DNA of 40,415 bases, from positions 1-40,415 of IMG/VR virus record IMGVR_UViG_3300042691_010331; one strand, 5' to 3'. Origin of the DNA: a virus. The notes under the pieces were generated by a model. That model was not told the DNA's origin. It ran no database searches and saw only the letters and a program-made list of their open reading frames with translations. Shown here piece by piece: positions 1-5,310 of the stretch (position 1 is its first letter; the number at the start of each line of letters is the position of its first letter). The translations under genes were made by a program, and so were the position numbers.

Positions 1-34
1 AGAAACATTCTTATTTAAGAAACATTCTTATTTC
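1..34. repeat. Tandem 17-bp direct repeat at the left edge
   Basis: Two adjacent copies of AGAAACATTCTTATTT plus one base occupy the first bases of the window. The copies are essentially perfect. The array may continue to the left of the window. No gene is attached to it. It could be part of a terminal repeat, a replication or packaging site, or simply the place where an assembly stopped. Confidence 0.75.
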
Positions 35-103
35 CTAATTTTTAATATTATGGCCATAGCTGATAGCGCATATATATGATGGGGGTGTGTCATATAGCGT
101 GAT

Positions 104-129
104 GGGGTGGCAGGGGTGTGCCGGGTGGG
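104..129 (+). other. G-quadruplex motif
   Basis: Four runs of three or four G are separated by loops of 5, 6 and 1 bases (GGGG-TGGCA-GGGG-TGTGCC-GGG-T-GGG). A further G5 run lies just upstream at 81-85. This fits the usual G3N1-7 quadruplex rule and stands out in a region that is otherwise A/T rich. Folding is a prediction. Position near the left edge and upstream of the late-gene promoter suggests a DNA-level role such as replication, packaging or pausing, but nothing in the sequence proves one. Confidence 0.55.
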
Positions 130-130
130 T

Positions 131-356
131 ATGTACATAGTGCACTCCACCTAAAAAATTTCTCCAAGAAATTCTCAATTATCGCCCTCATTAGAAATAC
201 CTAAAATAAAACATAAATAATGGAACAAATAAAATTGCTCGTTGTTGACAACTCGCATTAGCCTGACGGCTAAGCTTATTAAAAATACATTGACAAACTA
301 AATTTAATAAAAGTGTTGTATTTTTACAACACATATAAAAATAATTAAAATATTTC
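131..356. other. Non-coding stretch upstream of the + strand promoter
   Basis: No credible gene is seen. It holds two simple hairpins: TTAGCC-TGAC-GGCTAA at about 257-272 and GTGTTGTA-TTTT-TACAACAC at about 313-332. The second has an 8-bp stem and a T4 loop and ends 24 bases before the promoter -35 box. It could be an operator or a terminator of transcription arriving from the left. Confidence 0.5.
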
Positions 357-392
357 TTGACTTTTAGTCAAAAATATGCTATAATCAAAATC
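357..392 (+). promoter_or_regulatory. Extended -10 sigma70-type promoter for the structural arm
   Basis: The -35 box TTGACT (357-362) and -10 box TATAAT (380-385) are separated by exactly 17 bases. TGC directly before the -10 box makes an extended -10 element. The -35 box is one half of the palindrome TTGACTTTTAGTCAA, so a repressor could bind there. The core AAAAATATGCTATAATCAA recurs almost unchanged on the opposite strand at 39419-39447, upstream of the helicase. The start of transcription is expected near 392, which puts the conserved hairpin (416-435) about 24 bases into the transcript. Confidence 0.85.
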
Positions 393-410
393 TATTATAT
401 AGTATATATA

Positions 411-440
411 ATAGAAGCCGTGAGGCGGCACGGCTTCTAT
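411..440 (+). promoter_or_regulatory. Conserved promoter-proximal hairpin, left copy
   Basis: A perfect 12-bp stem (ATAGAAGCCGTG / CACGGCTTCTAT) closes the loop AGGCGG. The inner 20 bases, AGCCGTGAGGCGGCACGGCT (416-435), are identical to the inner 20 bases of the - strand hairpin at 39376-39395. It is the most GC-rich structure of the leader and the first hairpin of the predicted transcript. Position and duplication recall promoter-proximal antitermination RNAs such as put sites of HK022 or boxB of lambda. That role is inference. Confidence 0.8.
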
Positions 441-442
441 AA

Positions 443-758
443 TGTATGCGACAGATAAGTCGCATACACATAAACAAAGTGTCTCAAACACTTTGTTATA
501 ATAATAATAATAACAAGCTGTCTTAAACAGCTTGTTTATATATATATATATATATATATATAGGAATGTCTTTAAAAGACATTCCTTATAATATAATAAT
601 AAATAGAAAGCCTTTAAGGCTTTCTTATAATATATAATAATAGGTTCTAAGGAACCTATTAATTAATAGGAATGTCTTATAGGACATTCCTTATAATAAT
701 AAATAATTCCTGTTGACAGGAATTATTAATAGGAAGAAGTTGTTAACAACTTCTTCCT
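443..758 (+). repeat. Array of nine more hairpins in the late-gene leader
   Basis: Nine further hairpins follow one another, separated by A/T-only spacers. Positions: 443-468 (10-bp stem), 473-497 (10 bp), 512-536 (10 bp), 562-586 (11 bp), 605-625 (10 bp), 638-661 (10 bp), 668-691 (9 bp), 702-727 (11 bp) and 731-758 (28-base perfect palindrome). Stems are similar in length but different in sequence, with small loops often reading TTAA or similar. Those at 562 and 668 share the stem AGGAATGTC/GACATTCCT, and a relative (AGGAATGCC) occurs at 39304 in the right-hand array. Different stem sequences with conserved pairing argue for selection on structure. Confidence 0.9.
537..562. repeat. TA dinucleotide repeat
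   Basis: Thirteen consecutive TA units lie between two hairpins of the left array. This is a likely site of DNA melting and of length variation between isolates. The same A/T-only spacer style, in shorter form, occurs between other hairpins of the array. Confidence 0.9.
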
Positions 759-775
759 TATATATATAAATAATT

Positions 776-1276
776 ATGTTTAAAGATAATCTTAATAGAT
801 GGAGAACAGCTTCTCTGTTCTACGAATTAAATAAAGATGGATTTCCTTCCTGTTTTACGACACGAAGTGAGGATAGAGTTGTTGATGGTGTTACATATAA
901 AAGTTTTAGACGCCTCTATTTAAGTTACAATCATGTTCCTGGTTATGAATATGATTTCGCTAATGAGTGTTTAGGAGGATGGGAACATTGGTTAGCTGTA
1001 AGAAAAGGACGCCAATTACAGGAATTAATCACCTCCTGTCAAGCAGAGTTAGACATTAAAGCAAGAGCATCTGCAATAAAGAGTATTGTTAACACAGCAG
1101 TGGAAGGTGAAGGAAATACACAGCTTTCTGCTGCAAAATGGTTAGCTGAGAAAGGCTATATAGAAAAGAGAGGTCGTCCTACAAAGGCAGAGAAAGAAGG
1201 TTATTTAAAGCAAGAAGAGTCTTTACATAGTGCTGTAGAGGATGACTTACAACGTGTTCTAAAAGTGATAAAATGA
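776..1276 (+). CDS. terS: Terminase small subunit
   Basis: This is a probable DNA-recognition subunit of the packaging motor, 166 residues long. The centre and C-terminus carry the pattern common in podovirus small terminases: an alpha-helical stretch with AAKWLAEKGY, then KRGRPTKAEKEG, then a charged tail. It is the first gene of the structural arm, while the large subunit lies 4 kb downstream, past the fibre-like genes. The ATG at 776 has no Shine-Dalgarno sequence: the 20 bases before it are A/T only and follow the hairpin array directly. A small hairpin (AGAACAG-CTTCT-CTGTTCT, 803-821) lies inside the first codons. The stop overlaps the next start. Identification rests on motif style and position. 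Confidence 0.7.
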   Translation: MFKDNLNRWRTASLFYELNKDGFPSCFTTRSEDRVVDGVTYKSFRRLYLSYNHVPGYEYDFANECLGGWEHWLAVRKGRQLQELITSCQAELDIKARASAIKSIVNTAVEGEGNTQLSAAKWLAEKGYIEKRGRPTKAEKEGYLKQEESLHSAVEDDLQRVLKVIK

Positions 1277-1605
1277 GTATAAATGACAAACGACGTATTA
1301 GGAGTGTTAGTGTAACTCCTGCTTCAGCAGGTAGTAATGAAATTTTACCCGCAACAGCGGACATTAGATACAATGTGTATGGCTTTGTAGCCATAGCAGA
1401 ATTAGCAAATAAAATAACGTTCATGTCTGATGCTTCAGATATTTCTGCTGAATGGCCTTTAGCGGCCAATGGTGGTATGGTAGTAGGTGTTACAGAAGTG
1501 CCGTGGTTCTCTACCAATGTAGGAGAAGCATTAAATGTTAATATGACACAGAATGTGTCTACAGGCATCACACTACTTTATGGAGTAGATAATGGTAATG
1601 CGTAA
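1273..1605 (+). CDS. Small beta-rich virion protein
   Basis: The product is 110 residues, rich in V, A, S, T and N, with alternating hydrophobic residues expected of beta strands. The core pattern (SVTPASAGSNEILPA, then a strand, then ITFMSDASDISAEWPLAANGG) resembles small decoration or fibre-tip proteins found beside phage tail genes. The start overlaps the terS stop by four bases. Two small hairpins, 1318-1331 and 1378-1395, lie inside the gene. An exact role (decoration, fibre adaptor) cannot be assigned. Confidence 0.6.
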   Translation: MSINDKRRIRSVSVTPASAGSNEILPATADIRYNVYGFVAIAELANKITFMSDASDISAEWPLAANGGMVVGVTEVPWFSTNVGEALNVNMTQNVSTGITLLYGVDNGNA

Positions 1606-1816
1606 AGGTATGTGGTTAGTAGTGAATAAAGAAGAAGTAGGTATTCTGTTTGATTTCACTCCTGATGGTTTTATTGTTCATGTTGTTAATGATGATGGTG
1701 AAACCATCCGTATAGACGAGGTAAATCCAAAAACTGTACGTCAATGTAAATATCATGAAATTCCTTATAAACGTCGTGGCTTCACCCGCACTGAAGCATC
1801 TAAATTAGGATATTAA
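1592..1816 (+). CDS. Conserved small phage protein, unknown function
   Basis: The 74-residue protein has an N-terminal beta-like half (RKGMWLVVNKEEVGILFDF) and a basic C-terminus (YKRRGFTRTEASKLGY). Small proteins that open with a KGMWVVV-like strand are familiar beside podovirus terminase and fibre genes, but no function is known to me. It starts within the previous gene and is followed after one base by the next. A short hairpin GATGGT-GAA-ACCATC lies near the middle of the gene. Confidence 0.6.
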   Translation: MVMRKGMWLVVNKEEVGILFDFTPDGFIVHVVNDDGETIRIDEVNPKTVRQCKYHEIPYKRRGFTRTEASKLGY

Positions 1817-1817
1817 A

Positions 1818-2216
1818 ATGGCTCTAGTTGTTCCTACAGTAGGTGAAAATCTTGTTTTAGAAATGGTGACAAACAAGACAGCAGCCCAAGATTTAGTGTT
1901 ACGTCTATTTAAATCAAATACAACTCCGGCTGAAGGTGATACAGCCGGTACATACACAGAAGCTAATTTCAGTGGATATTCTGCTATAACTCTTACAGGG
2001 GCTTCTTGGGGTGCTGCAAGTGGAGGTAGTATAGCTTATGCACAACAAACATTTACACATAATGGTGGTGTTACATCCAATAGTATTTATGGTTATTATA
2101 TAACCCAGAGTGTGTCTGGTACACTATTTTTAGCAGAGAGAGATGGATCAGGGCCATTTACTCTTGTTAATACAGGTGATAATATCAAAATCACTCCAAC
2201 TATCACGGCTGAATAA
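1818..2216 (+). CDS. Tail-associated beta-rich virion protein
   Basis: The 132-residue protein belongs by eye to a common phage type: start MALVVPTVGE, then LRLFKSNTTPAEGDTAGTYTEA, an aromatic SGYSAITLTGASW strand, GYYITQ, and a final ITPTITAE strand. Such proteins sit next to fibre genes and are found in virions. The pattern has no enzymatic motif. A 7-bp hairpin with stem CCGGCTG lies at 1926-1948. The stop codon overlaps the start of the fibre-like gene, so the two are probably translated together. Confidence 0.6.
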   Translation: MALVVPTVGENLVLEMVTNKTAAQDLVLRLFKSNTTPAEGDTAGTYTEANFSGYSAITLTGASWGAASGGSIAYAQQTFTHNGGVTSNSIYGYYITQSVSGTLFLAERDGSGPFTLVNTGDNIKITPTITAE

Positions 2217-3361
2217 TGAGTCAGGTACAAATAATAGGATCTCATAGACTACCTCCAAGACACTATATAGATATAAATGTTGGAGCAACATCCACATTAA
2301 ATGCTGCAGGAGAAACCCAACACACTGTTGGTTATATTCGATTACAAAACCCTTATGGGGGAAGTAAGACGATTTCTGCTGCCGGTGGAGGAAGAATTGT
2401 ATGGGATACCTCTTCTGTTACTTTTGCTAATGCAGGTACAACGTTTAAAGTAGGTATTCAAGATGTATCTACAGCCACATCTCCAGCACAAGGAGATGGA
2501 ACATTTGATGTAGAAGCCTCCTTTACAGGCGGTGGTGGAGGAGTCACTGCAAATACTACACAAACATCTGTTATGACCACGGGCACTAAAACAATAGCGC
2601 ATGGTAATCTAATTGCTATTACATTTGCAATGACAGCGAGGGGTGGCACAGACTCAATAGCTGTTGAAAATACCCACCCTGGAGTATATTCTAATGGGGC
2701 TAATTTACCAGCTGTTACAAACAACACCGGAGGTAGTTACACAAAATTAGCTAATGCTATTCCAAATTGTTATATTATATTCGATGATGGTACGATTGGT
2801 TGGTTCTTGGGTTGTCCTTTTATACAAGTACAACCCACAGGATTGCCTATTAATTCAGGAACAGCTACAGCAGATGAATATGGAAATATAATTAATTCCC
2901 CCACTACATTCCTAGCTTTAGGAATGGAAGCGGAACTTACTATTAATAACACCAGTGCAGATTTTGAAATGCTCTTATATAGTGATCCGTTAGGAACACC
3001 CGTTGTGGAACGAATTATTACTATAGATGCTACTCAAGTAGCATCAACAAATGTGGGATGGATTGGGGCTATGTTTACAACTCCCTTTCTAATTAAAGCA
3101 AATACCCTCTATTGTATAAGTGTGCGGCCAACTACTGTAAATAATGTACAAGTTTATTATCTAGGTTCTAATAATTCTACAGGTGCTTCTTTGGGTGTAA
3201 GTGGTTCGCAACATTATGCTTGTAGACGATTAAATAATGCAGGTGCTTTCTCTGATTACAATGGTGGCACAGCACAAACCCGTGTAATGATGATGAATTT
3301 AATTGGTGATTATAGAGAACAAGGTGTTAATATGTGCAGTGGTCAAGTAGGAGTTTATTAA
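2216..3361 (+). CDS. Probable tail fibre or receptor-binding protein
   Basis: The product is 381 residues, rich in T, G, N and S, with low charge. Residues 1-100 look like an immunoglobulin-like or jelly-roll region (HTVGYIRLQNPYGGSKTI). A glycine hinge (FTGGGGGV) near residue 105 separates it from a beta-rich C-terminal part of about 270 residues. This two-part form and its place among other fibre-type proteins suggest a receptor-binding structure. No enzymatic depolymerase or peptidase motif is visible. It could also be a minor capsid appendage. Confidence 0.55.
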   Translation: MSQVQIIGSHRLPPRHYIDINVGATSTLNAAGETQHTVGYIRLQNPYGGSKTISAAGGGRIVWDTSSVTFANAGTTFKVGIQDVSTATSPAQGDGTFDVEASFTGGGGGVTANTTQTSVMTTGTKTIAHGNLIAITFAMTARGGTDSIAVENTHPGVYSNGANLPAVTNNTGGSYTKLANAIPNCYIIFDDGTIGWFLGCPFIQVQPTGLPINSGTATADEYGNIINSPTTFLALGMEAELTINNTSADFEMLLYSDPLGTPVVERIITIDATQVASTNVGWIGAMFTTPFLIKANTLYCISVRPTTVNNVQVYYLGSNNSTGASLGVSGSQHYACRRLNNAGAFSDYNGGTAQTRVMMMNLIGDYREQGVNMCSGQVGVY

Positions 3362-3363
3362 CA

Positions 3364-3675
3364 ATGGCTAATAGTAATCCACCAAAGAAAAATCAAGCTT
3401 TTGTCACTTATGTTTGTTTGCGAGATTCAACGGATAATCTATCGCTAAAATCCACTCCAACAATTGCGGCAGGTGATTTTAAAATCAGCAAAGACGGCGG
3501 CGCGTTTGCTAATCTGACCACATTACCGACAAATACTCCAGCTAGTACGGTGAGTGTTAAATTGAATTTATCAGCTACAGAAATGAATGCTGATAACGTT
3601 TTAATTACATGGATCGATCAAACATCAACGAAAGAATGGGCAGATGGCTGGTTAGAAATTAACACCACTGCTTAA
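3364..3675 (+). CDS. Small phage structural protein
   Basis: The product is 103 residues. ATG at 3364 is chosen because it directly follows the previous stop; an in-frame ATG 30 bases upstream would overlap the fibre gene. The core reads ISKDGGAFANLTTLP, then a strand, then LSATEMNADNVLITWID and a final WLEINTTA strand. This is a widespread small protein type next to phage fibre genes. Its middle part has more G/C and different codons (for example GACGGCGGCGCG) than its neighbours, which may mark a recently exchanged module. Confidence 0.65.
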   Translation: MANSNPPKKNQAFVTYVCLRDSTDNLSLKSTPTIAAGDFKISKDGGAFANLTTLPTNTPASTVSVKLNLSATEMNADNVLITWIDQTSTKEWADGWLEINTTA

Positions 3676-3677
3676 TC

Positions 3678-4166
3678 ATGGATGGTATTTATTTTGGTAG
3701 TTATGCAGCAGCCACTACTACCACTATAACTCCTAGTGGTGGTATCACTTTTAGTGGGACAAACAATTTAATAGTACAAAATTTCTACACATTAGCAGTA
3801 AGTGGTGGTGTTATTTTAGGTACAACAATGCCTATCACTGCCGGTTTTACATATATAATCACTCCTAGCGGTAGTGTAGTAATAGGAGATACAATGCCAA
3901 TTGTTATAGATTGGCATAGAATAACCCCAGAAGGTGGTATAGTGATTAGTGGAGAAAATCCACTAACATTTGATGTAGCTGATAGTTATACACTTTCTGT
4001 TAGTGGTGGGATTGTATTCTCAGGTGACAACCCACAAATAAGAACAAATGTAATTGAAATGGATGGTACTATCACTATTAACAAAGTGTGTGGTGAGGAT
4101 ATGATAGTTTCTACTTATATATATGTAGGTGAGGATTGCAGACCAATACGAGGAGTAGGAAAATAA
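3678..4166 (+). CDS. Beta-repeat virion protein
   Basis: The 162-residue protein is built from about five repeats of 21-27 residues. Each has the form ITPSGGI-x-FSG-x-N followed by a short hydrophobic strand (TITPSGGITFSGTNN, TLAVSGGVILGTTMP, IITPSGSVVIGDTMP, RITPEGGIVISGENP, TLSVSGGIVFSGDNP). The last 35 residues are different and contain two cysteines. Such short glycine-turn beta repeats usually build elongated or solenoid surface structures. Position in the fibre cluster fits a virion appendage. No partner can be named. Confidence 0.65.
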   Translation: MDGIYFGSYAAATTTTITPSGGITFSGTNNLIVQNFYTLAVSGGVILGTTMPITAGFTYIITPSGSVVIGDTMPIVIDWHRITPEGGIVISGENPLTFDVADSYTLSVSGGIVFSGDNPQIRTNVIEMDGTITINKVCGEDMIVSTYIYVGEDCRPIRGVGK

Positions 4167-4170
4167 TATT

Positions 4171-4434
4171 ATGCCATTTATGAAGGATGGAAAGCGTGAT
4201 TATAAACGCGAAAGAGAGTGGGAAAAGGCCAATGGGGATAAACGTGGTAAAGAACGTGCTATGCGGAATAAAGCACGTAGAGAAGCTGGATTAAAAGTAG
4301 GTGATAAGAGAGAAGCCGATCATAAAGTACCATTATCTGAAGGTGGAAGTAATAGTAAGAAAAATATTAGAATAGTGTCACAGAAAACAAACGCACAGAA
4401 AGAAGTTAAACGTAAACAAAAAGGAGTTAAATAA
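4171..4434 (+). CDS. Small HNH-type nuclease-like protein
   Basis: This very basic 87-residue protein has an HNH-like core, ADHKVPLSEGGSNSKKNIRIV, near residues 49-70: the DH pair, then the spaced glycines, then the N of the helix. The N-terminal half is nearly all K, R and E. Small HNH proteins near terminase genes assist DNA cutting during packaging in several phages, which fits the position here. The last catalytic histidine is replaced in the visible pattern (SQKTNAQK), so activity is uncertain. Confidence 0.65.
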   Translation: MPFMKDGKRDYKREREWEKANGDKRGKERAMRNKARREAGLKVGDKREADHKVPLSEGGSNSKKNIRIVSQKTNAQKEVKRKQKGVK

Positions 4435-4712
4435 TGGCAGATAGAAAAGCACCAGCATTAATGTTAGCATCGGATAGAGTAAAGATGATGCAAGAACGCA
4501 AGAATGCTAATAAAGATGTATCTGGTAAATCCACTAAGATTGATATGACCAAGAAAGCAGTGGTTACACCGAAGGCAAAACCAAAGGCAGCTACACCAGC
4601 TAAACCAACAAAAACACGTGAAGAATTTAATAAAGCATTTGCTGCTGCTAGGAAATCAGGAGTAGCTACCTTCACATTCAATGGTAAAAAATACACTACT
4701 AAACTAAAATGA
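4434..4712 (+). CDS. Conserved small basic phage protein
   Basis: The product is 92 residues, basic, with a proline/lysine/alanine linker (about residues 42-62) and a conserved-looking C-terminal unit, EFNKAFAAARKSGVATFTFNGKKYTTKLK. That C-terminal unit, with its FTFNGKKY strand, recurs in many phage proteins near virion genes and may be a small binding module. It overlaps the HNH gene by one base and the next gene by four (ATGA). Function unknown. Confidence 0.6.
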   Translation: MADRKAPALMLASDRVKMMQERKNANKDVSGKSTKIDMTKKAVVTPKAKPKAATPAKPTKTREEFNKAFAAARKSGVATFTFNGKKYTTKLK

Positions 4713-4951
4713 AACATATAATCATCTTGTTAATTGTAACATCTTTGTTAGGTTGTTCTACAACTGCAAAGCAGAAAGTAAGAGATACTATGGCAGATGT
4801 TGCACATGCTGTGGAAGTGTTAAATGATAAATATTGTGCAGAAACAAATGAAGAAATGAGAAACATTATACAGACAGGAATAAGATTTTATTTTCCTGCT
4901 TACCCTGATGACGGTTATTGTGACTTAGTGGAGATATTAGATGGCAAATAA
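4709..4951 (+). CDS. Small lipoprotein
   Basis: The 80-residue precursor starts with MKHIIILLIVTSLLGC: a charged start, a hydrophobic core and a lipobox ending in C16, so signal peptidase II processing is expected. The mature part is about 65 residues, with alpha-helical stretches and two further cysteines. It sits just before a holin-like membrane protein, ahead of the large terminase, where T7-type phages keep lysis genes. An outer-membrane spanin-like role is possible, but the proline content expected of Rz1 is low here. Confidence 0.65.
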   Translation: MKHIIILLIVTSLLGCSTTAKQKVRDTMADVAHAVEVLNDKYCAETNEEMRNIIQTGIRFYFPAYPDDGYCDLVEILDGK

Positions 4952-5240
4952 ATTTACAGCAGTTTTTTCTATCCCTGAAGCATTGAAACAGGGGAAGATG
5001 GTAGCAAATCCTGTTGCATGGAAGCAAGGACAAATCACTGTAGCCTTTCTTGCAGGATTTCTGGGTATGATGGTAGCTGTTTTACCTTTATTTGGGTATA
5101 CATTAGATGTGGATGAAGTTACGCTTAATTCTATTGCTGGTGGTATTCTTGCTGTTTATGGGGTGTACAATCAAGTTGCCACAGCAGCCTCCACTGACAA
5201 AGTTGGAATTACAGGTAAAGCCCACTCTGTTAAATCTTGA
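4941..5240 (+). CDS. Holin-like two-helix membrane protein
   Basis: The product is 99 residues with two predicted transmembrane helices: about residues 30-54 (ITVAFLAGFLGMMVAVLPLFGY) and 64-82 (LNSIAGGILAVYGVYNQVA). Both ends are hydrophilic, with a K/H/S-rich tail. Size and topology fit a class II-like holin, which would permeabilise the inner membrane for the endolysin. A GGAG site lies seven bases before the ATG. A lipoprotein-like reading frame lies out of frame in its second half. Another membrane protein (24139-24393) is the alternative holin candidate. Confidence 0.55.
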   Translation: MANKFTAVFSIPEALKQGKMVANPVAWKQGQITVAFLAGFLGMMVAVLPLFGYTLDVDEVTLNSIAGGILAVYGVYNQVATAASTDKVGITGKAHSVKS

Positions 5241-5310
5241 TAGAGAGCATATAAATTTTTATATACCTAATAACACTGGTGCAGGTATTAACCTAAAAGT
5301 TGAATATTAA
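5107..5310 (+). CDS. Nested Rz1-like lipoprotein (candidate)
   Basis: This frame starts inside the holin-like gene in a different register and ends 11 bases inside the large terminase gene. It encodes 67 residues (65 from the second ATG at 5113). The start MKLRLILLLVVFLLFMGC is a lipoprotein signal with a somewhat irregular lipobox. The mature part begins TIKLPQQPPLTK and is proline-rich near its N-terminus, as in Rz1 outer-membrane spanins. It fills an otherwise unexplained 59-base gap between the holin-like gene and terL in a genome with almost no gaps. Against it: a weak ribosome-binding site, and the hydrophobic start could be a by-product of the overlapped membrane helix. Confidence 0.5.
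   Translation: MWMKLRLILLLVVFLLFMGCTIKLPQQPPLTKLELQVKPTLLNLDREHINFYIPNNTGAGINLKVEY

Noticed and set aside
411-440. Strong rho-independent terminator in the leader
   Set aside because: The GC-rich hairpin is followed by AATGTATGCG, not a T-run, and it lies only about 20-30 bases after a consensus promoter, so simple termination would silence the whole arm.
411-758. CRISPR-like array
   Set aside because: The units are inverted pairs with different sequences and A/T spacers. There is no constant direct repeat and there are no cas genes.
1179-1571. 130-codon - strand frame
   Set aside because: It lies opposite two well-packed + strand genes, has no ribosome site and its composition is that of a shadow frame.
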